DNA of 21,995 bases from positions 678,715 to 700,709 of the forward strand of contig BJOX01000243.1 in assembly GCA_009731375.1 (NCBI GenBank), written 5' to 3'. Shown in pieces: positions 1-8,983 of this stretch. This stretch comes from Paulinella micropora. Taxonomy: Eukaryota; Cercozoa; Imbricatea; Euglyphida. The position numbers and the translations under genes were made by a program. Each line of letters begins with the position of its first letter. Position 1 is the stretch's first letter. The notes beneath the pieces were generated by a model, which saw only the letters and a list, made by a program, of their open reading frames with translations, was not told the DNA's origin and made no database searches.

Positions 1-1350
1 AACCAAACACAGTCCTCAAGAATGAGAATGATGTCTCGTTGTATTAGCTCAGTGAAGCCAAAAAGGAAAACGGCAACAGACCAGGAATAAAATGGCATCA
101 GGTCCAATCCGGACAAATAATACTGAAAAACAAGCTGGTGCACCTGTCACCAGGAAAAGGTATTTTTTACCGGCTATCCGGGGGGTGATGCCTACACAAT
201 TACCGTGTTACACTCTGCCTCAAAAGATGAGAATGATGTCTCGTTGTATGTACTAGCTCACTGTCACGGTAAAGCCGAAAACTTCAACTTCAGACTCTTG
301 AAACTGCAACGGACCAGGAATAAAATGGCATTAGGTCCCGTGACTGTGATCCGGACAAACAATACTGAAAAAATAATACTTTTTACCTGCTCCCGGTGGG
401 GTCACGGACTCCCGATGCGGCCTCAGCTACAGTACCCCCAAAAAAATCACGAGCCTGACGCACCATATGACGGTCATGTATGAAAATTCTTAAAATCAAG
501 TTGAAATTCAAAACTTTTTAAAATTTAAATTGTGACTTGAATTATTTGTTTGAGTTTATTAATACCGTGGCCACGGCAAAGCCATCATCAGAACAGTGAG
601 AGCTTTCAAACAAACTTGAAAAAAACCTCACTGAAAACTTGAAGCTTGTCTCAGGGTGGCAGCGGCTGCGGGCGTCCCACCCCACTGACTACTACCAGCC
701 TTGAATCCGGCCGCGCCGCGAGATCCCGGCGGCCCCTCAATTTACATATGAAGCCTGGCAGAAAACTTGCCACTCGAAGAGCTGCCACGGAGTGGGAAGC
801 AGCCTCCGAAGAGATTATAAGACTGAATAAGTGGAAGTGGTATTAATATCCGAGTCAGCAAAGAGACTCTCATATATTAATAATTTTCCCATTTCACCGC
901 GGCTATGATTCCGTGGTTAAACTTTGATGGCAAAATGGTGACTGAGTGAGACAATATATGAAGTGACTGCTTAAAATTTTTAATGAATGATACTACCGCG
1001 ACCAGACGGTGACTGCGATCACTACCGGCCATCGCACCGTGACTGATCCCGCACACTCCGAGCCGAATCATGACTTGAACAGTGACAGAACTACCGGCGT
1101 CGCTACTACGGCGCTAAAGTCGATGATAGTAATTTTATTTGAGGAATGTGAGCATGTTAATCTGTAGAAATATTTTTATTACTAGAACAAAACTACTGTC
1201 GCCTGACTTTTATTACTACAAGAAGACTGCAGTGTCGCCTGTAGCTCAAAGGTACATCTGAAAAGTTGGGCGCAAACGTACAGAAGGAGCCTCCGAAAAG
1301 GCAGTAGACCCCTACACGCCAAGCAGAAAAAATGAACTTGAATTGAGATG
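1..1350. other. Unique AT-rich non-coding stretch
   Basis: No convincing gene is seen here. Short open frames (205-483 and 646-846 on plus, 877-1071 on minus) lack recognisable motifs, and their composition does not look protein-like. An old imperfect duplication occupies the first 370 bases (listed separately). The words gtgactg and actaccgg recur between about 930 and 1110, suggesting a decayed repeat or transposon remnant that I cannot name. Confidence 0.6.
14..371 (+). repeat. Diverged direct duplication (about 14-131 and 219-371)
   Basis: Both copies share, in the same order, the words gagaatgatgtctcgttgta, accaggaataaaatggcat and atccggacaaa, followed by aatactgaaaaa. The first copy is shorter, lacking stretches present in the second (for example between gtcc and atccgg). 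This looks like an old tandem or segmental duplication that has gained indels; no protein is conserved across both copies. Confidence 0.7.
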
Positions 1351-1354
1351 ATTC

Positions 1355-1384
1355 ATTCTATCTATCTATCTATCTATCTATCTG

Positions 1385-1415
<31 letters not shown>

Positions 1416-1458
1416 AAACATGTTGCTGCTGATAATATTAAAGATAGATCATGAGATG

Positions 1459-1522
<64 letters not shown>
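1355..1522. repeat. TATC array, 40-bp spacer, GATA array, then GA array
   Basis: A TATC tract (about 1355-1415) is followed after a short spacer by its reverse complement, a GATA tract (about 1458-1495), which runs into GA dinucleotides to 1522. The two tetranucleotide tracts are complementary and could fold into a long hairpin. Confidence 0.9.
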
Positions 1523-1524
<2 letters not shown>

Positions 1525-1565
1525 CCCTGGGCAGTTTGGCAGAGGCCTCTAAGGAGACGTTTGCC

Positions 1566-1810
1566 GAGTAGTTACGACTAGAGGTCAGAGGGATGCTCAG
1601 GTAGGCAGACTAGCACAAGACAGACAGGCAGCTGAGTTGTTGTGGTTTGTCGTGGTTGTTGTGGTGGTGGTTGTTGTTGTTGCCATGGTGCATCGGTAAG
1701 TAGTTACGACGTGGAGCTGAGCGGGAGGCTGAGCTAGGCCTAAGACAGACAGGCAGGCAGGACAGGCAGCTGAGTCGTGGTGGTTGTTGTGGTTGTGGTG
1801 GTTTTGGTGG
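1566..1810 (+). repeat. Direct duplication with GTT/GTG tracts
   Basis: Two related blocks (about 1566-1655 and 1698-1785) each begin agtagttacgac, pass through an aagacagacaggcag segment and a cagctgagt word, and run into a GTT/GTG-rich tract. The second copy has an extra GGCA-type insertion. Together they form a two-copy minisatellite of roughly 130 bp; any open frames across it reflect the low-complexity composition. Confidence 0.75.
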
Positions 1811-1931
1811 TTTTGTGGTTGGTTCCAAGGGTGCGGATGTGTGTATGATGCATGTATGTGTGTCTGTGTGTGTGTACGCACCACCACGGAGGTTTCTGTA
1901 TTGCCTGTCACATTCATCCCCACCTACCCCG

Positions 1932-2371
1932 CATACATGCATACATACATACATACATACATACATACATACATACATACATGCATGCATACAGACATAC
2001 ATACATACATACATACATACAGACATTACATACATACATACATACATACATTACATATATACAGACATACAGACATAGAGACATACAGACATACAGACAT
2101 ACAGACATACAAACATAAAGACATACAGACATACAGACATACAGACATACAGACATACTACATACATACATACATACATACATACATGAACGTACATACG
2201 TACATATGTACATACATAAACACATACATGTATGCATACATACATACATACATGAACGTACATACGTACATATGTACATACATAAACACATACATGTATG
2301 CATACATACATACATACACATATATATATACATATATATATACATATATATATATATATATTATATGTATA

Positions 2372-2405
<34 letters not shown>

Positions 2406-2494
2406 CATACATATATACATACATATATACATACATACATACATACATACATACTTACATACATACATACTTACATACATACATACATACTTAC
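1932..2494 (+). repeat. TACA/CATA tetranucleotide array
   Basis: About 560 bp of TACA repeat with patches of ACATACAG octamers (about 2060-2158), TA dinucleotides (about 2318-2370) and TTACATACA variants near the end. Long open frames on both strands read as His-Thr-Tyr-Ile or Met-Tyr-Val-Cys periodicity and are repeat translations, not genes. Confidence 0.95.
2186..2317 (+). repeat. 66-bp higher-order repeat, two copies
   Basis: Inside the TACA array, 2186-2251 and 2252-2317 appear identical. Each begins atgaacgtacatacgtacat and contains aaacacatacatgtatgc. The unit is longer than the tetranucleotide period and shows a recent tandem duplication. Confidence 0.85.
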
Positions 2495-2710
2495 ATGACA
2501 TGACATGACATGACATGACATGACATATGACATGACATATGACATGACATATGACATGACATATGACATGACATGGCATGACATGGCATGGCATGGCATG
2601 ACATGACATGGCATGACATGACATGACATGGCATGTCATGACATGACATGACATGACATGACATGGCATGACATGACATGGCATGACATGACATGACATG
2701 ACATGACATG
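2493..2710 (+). repeat. ACATG pentanucleotide array
   Basis: About 218 bp of ACATG repeat with two regular variants: a 12-bp unit containing CATATG (about 2523-2570) and G-for-A substituted units giving GGCATG. It joins directly to the upstream TACA array. Confidence 0.95.
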
Positions 2711-2777
2711 TGTCTCACCTGCAATGCTCGGTCCAGCGCCTTGACGTTGATGGACTTCCACACACCGAGCCCCTAGC

Positions 2778-2954
<177 letters not shown>

Positions 2955-3098
2955 ATGATAGCGGCTGAAAAGGGCGACACGGGTATGGGAACGGTTCGTC
3001 ATCATGTACCTAGGCATGTCCGTATCTCTTTCTGCATATGTCTATGTATGTGAGTGTATGTTGCAGAAAGCAGATAGTCACACTATATGTTCCATGCT
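2955..3098. other. Unique spacer
   Basis: Short non-repetitive stretch between the GATA array and the 30-bp minisatellite. I see no coding or RNA gene signal in it. Confidence 0.5.
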
Positions 3099-3215
3099 AG
3101 CATGTATGCACAATTTACACACGATGTCAGCATGTACGCACATTTTACACACGATGCGAGCATGTATGCACATTTTACACACAATGCCAGCAGATAGGCA
3201 CATACATACCATGCC
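3099..3215 (+). repeat. 30-bp minisatellite, about 3.5 copies
   Basis: Three full 30-bp units start at 3099, 3129 and 3159 (agcatgtatgcac, then an attttacacacgatg-like second half), followed by a diverged partial unit from 3189. Units differ at a few positions each. There are no intervening spacers, so this is not a CRISPR array. Confidence 0.9.
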
Positions 3216-3241
3216 AGCCCCCCAGCCATGCAGTAGATATA

Positions 3242-3259
3242 CAGATAGATGGATAGATG

Positions 3260-3301
<42 letters not shown>

Positions 3302-3380
3302 GATAGATAGATAGATAGGTAGGTAGGTAGGTAGGTAGGTAGGTAGGTAGGTAGATAGATAGATAGATAGATAGATAGAT
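3242..3380 (+). repeat. GATA array with GTAG core
   Basis: GATA repeat interrupted near 3318-3352 by a run of GTAG units, then GATA again to 3380. It ends exactly where the single-copy sequence leading to the retrotransposon 3' end begins. Confidence 0.95.
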
Positions 3381-3612
3381 GAGATGTCGCAAAGGAATGT
3401 AGTCCTTGCAAAGGAACGCAGTTTCACATCAAACAGTAATTTGTGTACTGTGCATGTGTCCGGGATGGGAATCACGGGTAGACTGTGTTCTGGAAAAAAG
3501 AAGAGGAGGAAGGACGTTGAAGAAAAAGGCAATCTAGGAATGGAGAGTGGGGAGGATAAGGAAGAAGAGAAAGAAAAGGAAGCCGTTAGTCCAAGTGTTT
3601 TGAGCACCGTAA

Positions 3613-3679
3613 GCTTGCGCAAGCTACAATGATGACATTGTATGAGGCCTAAACCCCCGAAGGGACCTAGCCCGGGCTA
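3613..3679 (-). promoter_or_regulatory. Structured 3' UTR segment of the retrotransposon
   Basis: Three perfect or near-perfect palindromes cluster just 3' of the stop codon: tagcccgggcta (3668-3679), gcttgcgcaagc (3613-3624), and a stem with arms tacaatg and cattgta (3625-3642). A small cccccgaaggg-type stem lies between them. Compact 3' UTR hairpins are used by R2-like reverse transcriptases to recognise their RNA; applying that role here is inference. Confidence 0.55.
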
Positions 3680-3694
3680 TGCAACACTGGACGG

Positions 3695-5275
3695 CTATGA
3701 CGGAATGCAGTCACCGATACGGACTAGAGGAAGATTAGTCCAATTTTTGACTGCACAGGAGCGATAGATCGCAAAAGAGCAACGAGCTACGCAGGACGAT
3801 AGCTTGAAGGAAAGGGATTTGGATTGGGGATGTGAAAAACCCAAGGCGCGGAAACATCGATGAACAGAGAACGATACCATGCCGCGAGCCCCGCATTCGA
3901 TTGGTCGAAGGTGGCAGGTCCATCCGTTGTCCTCGATTTGAGATTTGAGCCCATTATATCGGTTAGTCTTGTAGGCTCGTGCATCAAGGATGTTTTCCTC
4001 GACCGGGCACGTGAGCTCGATCAGTATACATATCTTGGTAGACAATGACCAGACAACAATATCGGGGCGGAGGTCAGTGACACAGATGTGGACAGGAAAG
4101 GCTTGCTCAGAACCGGTGTACTGGGTTTGGAGCTGCCAATCGTTTGCGGTGTCAAGCAGGCATGGACGATGAAATGACTGCCCTTTAGACTTCTGCTCGC
4201 CCTCTTTCACAAACATAGACTTTGATTCATTTTCGTCTATACGGGAGCGTTTGTTATGGCTCTCGATGTGTTTTTGAAGGGGAGCTTCAATAGTGCAGAG
4301 CACAGAGTCGTGACGCCAGGTATAACGGCCTTGTTTGAGGGCAACATGGCAACCGGAGAGGATGTGACATAAATGTGCTTGACCAGAACAGAGAGCACAC
4401 TTGTTGTTGGGAATGATTCCCCACAGACGTCTAAGGTCGGGGGTAATAACCGAGTTTGTGCTTGCATTGATGACCCAAGAGATTAAGCGGGGATTACGGG
4501 TTCCGATGAGGCGAGCCCAGGAGAGGTCAAAGGGGCATGCGTCTTCAAAACGAAGAAAGCACCCTTGCATGGCTTTGTCCATGTCATGCACTGTGGTTGC
4601 CTCAAGTATTGTCTCAGCAGCTAATTCTAAAATCCTGTCTTTGCGGTCTGTGAAGGAATGTTCTTTTGGGTAGCGACCATGGCCAAGTCCGAGATGATCG
4701 GATTGGCCTCGATGTTTGAATTCAAAATCAACTTGTGCCTCAAGCTTTTCGAGCACAGGCTCTGGTTTCCAGATAGTTCGAAACGTTTCGTGTTTCGTCA
4801 GGTTCATCGCATAGATGGACGAGAGGTGTTTATCTGGGCAGTACTTCAGCATGTGAGCACGGTTGATTTGAAGTCGCTGGTAAAAAGAGACGATGGACTG
4901 GAGCTGTAGACCGAATTTCGAGCGTGGGCGGTAAAGGCAGGAGACCAGAGCTCTTTTGTAGATATTGACCCATTTTTTGAGTAAGCGGGTCGCAATGTTC
5001 TCAAGGGTTTTGGCGAAAGATAAGCAGAGGTCATAAATGAGAAATGGCCAGGCAAGTGACTGGACAGCATAGTGCTGGTAGAGCCAAAGTTTCATAAAGC
5101 CATTGATCGAGCAGCTATCGATGGCTTGCATAGAAAGAATGAACTTCTTTTGGATTTCTGCTCGTTGTTCGTTTTCGCTGAGGTCATGGTAGACAATCCA
5201 TCCGAGGTCTTTGAAAGGCTTGTCAGCGATGAAGTTAATTGGTTTGCCAGTAATAGTCAGGGCGGGGTCGAAAGG
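3695..5275 (-). CDS. Retrotransposon polyprotein, thumb, CCHC finger and RLE endonuclease
   Basis: Continuation of the polyprotein after the frameshift, about 526 codons to the stop at 3695. The frame is also open upstream to an ATG at 5347, and the residue numbers here count from that Met. The join with the RT part falls at a PFDPAL-type segment. A helical thumb/linker region follows to about residue 300. A CCHC finger (C317, C320, H328, C333) is followed by GRYTWRHDSVL, a signature of this group. The restriction-like endonuclease has RPD with D429, then E444 in IELTCP, then AYKTNRY with K460, and ends with an ECGARG motif near 484. All expected nuclease residues are present. It would nick the target DNA for priming. 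The one-base shift suggests a dead copy unless translational frameshifting occurs. Confidence 0.92.
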   Translation of the reverse strand, partial: PFDPALTITGKPINFIADKPFKDLGWIVYHDLSENEQRAEIQKKFILSMQAIDSCSINGFMKLWLYQHYAVQSLAWPFLIYDLCLSFAKTLENIATRLLKKWVNIYKRALVSCLYRPRSKFGLQLQSIVSFYQRLQINRAHMLKYCPDKHLSSIYAMNLTKHETFRTIWKPEPVLEKLEAQVDFEFKHRGQSDHLGLGHGRYPKEHSFTDRKDRILELAAETILEATTVHDMDKAMQGCFLRFEDACPFDLSWARLIGTRNPRLISWVINASTNSVITPDLRRLWGIIPNNKCALCSGQAHLCHILSGCHVALKQGRYTWRHDSVLCTIEAPLQKHIESHNKRSRIDENESKSMFVKEGEQKSKGQSFHRPCLLDTANDWQLQTQYTGSEQAFPVHICVTDLRPDIVVWSLSTKICILIELTCPVEENILDARAYKTNRYNGLKSQIEDNGWTCHLRPIECGARGMVSFSVHRCFRALGFSHPQSKSLSFKLSSCVARCSFAIYRSCAVKNWTNLPLVRIGDCIPS

Positions 5276-5282
5276 TGGGAAC
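5272..5282 (-). other. One-base frameshift joining RT and endonuclease frames
   Basis: On the minus strand the RT frame reads ...DFVP up to 5277, and the expected continuation PFDPAL starts at 5275 in the next frame. Skipping the single base at 5276 restores continuity. It could be a mutation, an assembly error, or much less likely a programmed shift; no slippery heptamer is evident. Confidence 0.75.
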
Positions 5283-7127
5283 GAAATCGGCATTAATCGT
5301 TTGAGACCCCTTATGGTCGTCGGCTTTAGTCCAATATTTGAAAGCAAGGCTTTTGCTTTTGGGCGGTTTCGCGGCCATTGTTCTGGTCCATGACAGAAAT
5401 TTGTCTATCATGTTGATGGACGATTGACAGTGTTTCGTGGATCGGCTGTGTAGTTTGAGATCGTCAGCATAGGCAGCTTCGTGCACGATTACTTCATCCG
5501 TTGAGGTCTTATGTTTGAAATGGTAACCGTTGTTTTTGGTCAACGATGATAGGAGGTCAAGTAGTAGATTGAAAATAATATTGAAAAGGAGAGGAGAGAT
5601 GCAGCATCCTTGAAAGACGCCCACAGCAAAAACGAAGGGTTCTGATGACCATTCTTTCCCTTCGATTGTGGCTACTAAGAGTTCGTATAAGAAGATTATG
5701 CGTGCAAACATAGGGGGCACGTGGTACCACCAGAGAGCGAACTGGATCAAGTTGTGATTTACGCTTCCAAAAGCGTTTTGTAGGTCAATCCATGCTATGA
5801 CCAGTTGGCGATAGTGATCTTTTGCATTTCTGATGGTAGCCTTTGTGGTAGCAATGTGTTCGGGGCATCCTGCAACGTTACGGAGGAAACCCTTTTGTTT
5901 TGCTCTGTCAAAGTATTTGTTATCCAGCAGAAAACTCTCTAGGCGTTTTGACCACAAAGAGAAAAATACCTTACCCGAGCAGTTTGTCAGAGCAATCGGA
6001 CGATAGTTTGAGGCCTGAAGTGGATCGCCGTCCTTATGAAGGAGGGAGATAGCAGCGTGGGCCCAGCTGTTAGCTACATCAGTTGTCCAACATTTGACAA
6101 TGAGTTTGTGTAAGAAAGATAAAGCGGTGGGAAGTCTCTTGTAAACAAGGTAGCTAATACCATCTCTGCCAGGGGCTGCACCATTACGCTTAGCGAGCAC
6201 AGATCTTTTGGTTTCCAAGAAGGACGGTGGCTTGAGGTCAAAGGGGACAGTTGGTAGAGGTGGGCGAACCATTTCAGGTAAGGGCACGTAGGTTTGTTCA
6301 CGATTAGCGTCTTTGTATAGGTTGGGAAAGTAGGAATCACAGTCTTCTTTGGATAGGGAGGAAGTGGTTTGGGTTGAGGGGGGATGAAACAGATTTTTGG
6401 CAAACTTATGAGGGTCAGTTCGGAAGCGTGTATTTGCTTGTCGTTGAGCGGAGCTTAAAGTTGCTTCCTTGAGACGACGGCGGAGGCGGTTACCGGTCTT
6501 CAATAATACTCGCCAAGTTTTTTGCAGGCTTTTTGCAACAGCAGCTGGAATTGAACCTGCCCTTTTGAGATCTCGCAGATGTCTCTTTTGGACCAGTTTT
6601 TGTTGTCGGTTTTGCGTGAGTTCTGTTTGGAGCCGGATTACGTGGCGGTTTCTTCGCTCATGAGTTTGTTCTTCTGTTTTTGTTTGAGGTACCCGTTGTG
6701 ATATGAAGTCGTAGAGATATCTTTCAAATTTCGCTACTGCTTCGTCACACGACAGGCGTTTGATGAGAGAGGAGGGGAGGATGAGAGGGAGTGCGGATTG
6801 GAGTTCTTCTTCAATGCCTTTCCATTCGCTTGGTGTTGATGGCAATACCAGGCGTTTTCTTCTTTCGGTTGGTTCTTTCGGGGCACTTCTTGTCAGATGG
6901 ACGAAATGAGAGTATGTCTCGGCGTCAACACAGTGGGTGGAATCCAGGTTGATAATGCCGGGTTGCGACTTGTAGTCCGGATGGACGTGCGCTTTTGGAC
7001 TCTTCTTTTCGAGGAGGCCCGAAAGATCTTCGTAAGGGTGAACATGAGCAAAATCTTCTCCAGGGGGTTCAGGCGGTGCAGAGCACGCACTGGGAGGGTG
7101 ACGGCGGCCACTCCGGAGGGAATAGCG
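5277..7127 (-). CDS. Retrotransposon polyprotein, N-terminal and RT part (5' partial)
   Basis: Open frame of about 617 codons, truncated at its start by the GATA array; the first in-frame start-like codon is a TTG at 6845, and no ATG choice is convincing. Numbering from that TTG, residues 60-130 are Arg/Lys-rich. The reverse transcriptase spans about 220-505: AAPGRDG near 222-228, LHKDGDP...NYRPIAL near 268-286, motif [11 protein letters not shown] at 353-362, motif [15 protein letters not shown] at 409-422, and the catalytic YADD at 459-462. The acidic residues D354, D461 and D462 are intact, so the RT core looks undamaged. It copies the element RNA at a nicked chromosomal target. The frame runs off at 5276, where the downstream part continues in another frame. 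Confidence 0.93.
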
Positions 7128-7128
7128 G

Positions 7129-7225
<97 letters not shown>

Positions 7226-7255
7226 GGATTGATAGATAGATGGATTGATAGATGA

Positions 7256-7310
<55 letters not shown>

Positions 7311-7344
7311 TCTAGATAGATAGATATCTAGATAGATAGATATC

Positions 7345-7424
<80 letters not shown>

Positions 7425-7509
7425 GAGATAGATGAATAGATGAATAGATGGATGGATTGATGAATAGATAGATAGATAGACAGATAGATAGATAGACAGA
7501 CAGATAGAG

Positions 7510-7586
<77 letters not shown>
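7129..7586 (+). repeat. GATA array with TATCTAGA palindromes
   Basis: About 458 bp of GATA repeat abutting the truncated 5' end of the retrotransposon. Variants include ATGGATTGATAG units, GATGAATA units and, near 7308-7350, three copies of a palindromic tatctagata word where repeat phase and strand flip locally. Confidence 0.95.
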
Positions 7587-7755
7587 TGTATTACCAGCAA
7601 TGGTGATTCCGCCAAATAGTCGTAGCCTACCCGCCCAAGGAAGCCTACTCATGGCCAACATACTCCTCTCGTTCTTTGTGGGGCCAAAAGAAAACTCGAC
7701 GTGCGTAGTGAATGCAGTAGCCGGAAACAGACCTTGTTTGTTGGCGGCGTTGTAT
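7587..7755. other. Unique spacer, possible minus-strand exon
   Basis: Single-copy, moderately GC-rich DNA open on both strands. On the minus strand the frame running from the adjacent 68-bp repeat copy to about 7590 ends at a GGTAATAC word that could be a splice donor at the edge of the GATA array. I recognise no protein family in either strand, so coding status is undecided. Confidence 0.3.
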
Positions 7756-7825
7756 GCGCTCCACTTGAGACTAGCTTCTCTCGGTGCCCAGTTCTGACAG
7801 AAACACAGACAATGTCGCAAACATG
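7756..7825 (+). repeat. Dispersed 68-bp element, copy 1 (direct)
   Basis: Core words cttgagactagcttctctcg, gcccagttctgacag and acacagaca followed by gtcgcaaacat. It lies at the boundary between unique spacer and a TA tract. It is the most upstream of six related copies within 860 bp. Confidence 0.9.
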
Positions 7826-7880
7826 GTTTATATATATATATAATATATAATATATATATGTATATATATATATATATAAT

Positions 7881-7950
7881 GCGCCTACTTGAGACTAGCT
7901 TCTCTCGGCGCCCAGTCCTGACAGCAACACAGACAGCGTCGCAAACATAG
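7881..7950 (+). repeat. Dispersed 68-bp element, copy 2 (direct)
   Basis: Nearly identical to copy 3, starting gcgcctacttgagac and ending gcaaacatag. Flanked on both sides by TA tracts. Confidence 0.92.
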
Positions 7951-7957
7951 TTATATA

Positions 7958-8034
<77 letters not shown>

Positions 8035-8038
8035 GGTG

Positions 8039-8082
<44 letters not shown>

Positions 8083-8152
8083 GCGCCTACTTGAGACTAG
8101 CTTCTCTCGGCGCCCAGTCCTGACAGCAACACAGACAGCGTCACAAACATAG
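8083..8152 (+). repeat. Dispersed 68-bp element, copy 3 (direct)
   Basis: Differs from copy 2 by about one base in the core (gtcacaaac for gtcgcaaac). Its right flank aaatacatatt is shared with copy 6, so the unit extends a little beyond the core. Confidence 0.92.
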
Positions 8153-8200
8153 TTAAATACATATTAAGTATGTAAATGTATACATATATATTGAAACCTG

Positions 8201-8268
8201 TTTTGATCCTGTGTGTTTTGCTGTCAGAACTGGTCGCCAAGAGAAGCTAGTCTAAAGTGGAGCTTTAA
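8201..8268 (-). repeat. Dispersed 68-bp element, copy 4 (inverted)
   Basis: Reverse-complement copy containing gctgtcagaactggtcgcc and gagaagctagtct. With copy 3 it makes an inverted pair separated by about 48 bp. Confidence 0.88.
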
Positions 8269-8310
8269 CAGATATTGATAACTATAAATATTTAGTATGT
8301 ATTGAAATCT

Positions 8311-8377
8311 GTCTTGACGCGGTGTACGTTGCTGTCAGAACTGGTCTCCGGGAGAAGCTTGTCTCAAGTGGGCGCAT
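8311..8377 (-). repeat. Dispersed 68-bp element, copy 5 (inverted)
   Basis: Reverse-complement copy containing gctgtcagaactggtctcc and ctcaagtgggcgcatta. It is a direct repeat of copy 4 about 110 bp away and an inverted partner of copy 6 across a TA/TG tract. Confidence 0.88.
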
Positions 8378-8542
8378 TACATACTATACATATACATAAT
8401 AAATATATATATATATTTATATATATATATGTATATATATATAATATATATATATATGTATACATACATATATATATATACATACATATATGTATATATA
8501 TAAATATATATATATGTGTGTGTGTGTGTGTATTAATATATG

Positions 8543-8614
8543 TAAAGCTCCACTTGAGACTAGCTTATCTCGGCAACCATTTCTGACAGCAACACACACA
8601 GCGCCACAGCATAT
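8543..8614 (+). repeat. Dispersed 68-bp element, copy 6 (direct)
   Basis: Contains ccacttgagactagctta and ttctgacagcaacacacaca, the most diverged direct copy. Its right flank again carries aaatacatatt, as after copy 3. Confidence 0.88.
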
Positions 8615-8803
8615 CTAAATACATATTGAATGTATATATGTATTCATATTTGCGAGTATTTGCATTCGTGCTACAATACGTATCACTACGTCTGTTTCAG
8701 ATTGTCTGTGTGAGGGTCTCAGTGCCTGTGATTGCACACGCATGTGCACTGGTTGAAAGGTGGTTGTGTGTGTGTGTGTGTGTGTGTGTTTGGGAGAGAC
8801 ACA

Positions 8804-8835
8804 AGATAGGTAGATAGGTAGATAGACAGACAGAC

Positions 8836-8923
<88 letters not shown>

Positions 8924-8924
8924 G

Positions 8925-8973
<49 letters not shown>
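8804..8973 (+). repeat. GATA array ending at an assembly gap
   Basis: About 170 bp of GATA repeat preceded by a TG tract (8764-8789) and truncated by a 10-N gap. Confidence 0.95.
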
Positions 8974-8983
8974 NNNNNNNNNN
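8974..8983. other. Assembly gap (10 N)
   Basis: Ten Ns separating a GATA array from single-copy sequence; true length unknown. Confidence 0.99.

Larger units (their letters stand above)
3381..7128 (-). mobile_element. R2-superfamily non-LTR retrotransposon, RLE type, defective
   Basis: Read on the minus strand, the element encodes a reverse transcriptase, then a CCHC zinc finger and a PD-(D/E)XK restriction-like endonuclease. This order is diagnostic of the early-branching non-LTR clades (R2, NeSL, CRE, Hero, Dong and relatives). Coding runs from 7127 to 3695; 3381-3694 would be the 3' UTR, though the exact 3' end is uncertain. There is no LTR and no obvious poly-A tail. The 5' part runs directly into a GATA array with the frame still open and with no recognisable N-terminal DNA-binding finger or Myb motif, so it is probably 5'-truncated. 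A one-base frameshift near 5276 breaks the polyprotein. Such elements insert by target-primed reverse transcription. Confidence 0.93.
7828..8535. repeat. TA tracts (with TG patches) between the 68-bp copies
   Basis: TA-rich dinucleotide tracts occupy about 7828-7880, 7950-8082 (with TG at 7995-8035) and 8396-8535. They border every copy of the 68-bp element in this cluster on at least one side. Confidence 0.9.

Noticed and set aside
646-846. 66-residue plus-strand open frame as a small gene
   Set aside because: No ATG-based start with context, no conserved motif and no neighbouring signal; the length is compatible with chance.
1597-2763. Many long open frames rich in His-Thr-Tyr-Ile, Met-Tyr-Val-Cys or Cys-His-Val-Met
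   Set aside because: These are translations of TACA and ACATG arrays, open on both strands and several frames because the repeats contain no stop codons. They show no domain or independent start.
3099-3215. 30-bp direct repeats considered as a CRISPR array
   Set aside because: The units are tandem with no spacers, only about 3.5 copies exist and they diverge from each other; the DNA is eukaryotic.
3384-3632. 82-residue plus-strand frame and the overlapping minus frame as host genes
   Set aside because: They lie in the probable 3' UTR of the retrotransposon. The charged composition follows a purine-rich patch, and no domain is seen.
3860-5393. Plus-strand open frames inside the retrotransposon
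   Set aside because: They are antisense shadows of the RT and endonuclease coding frames.
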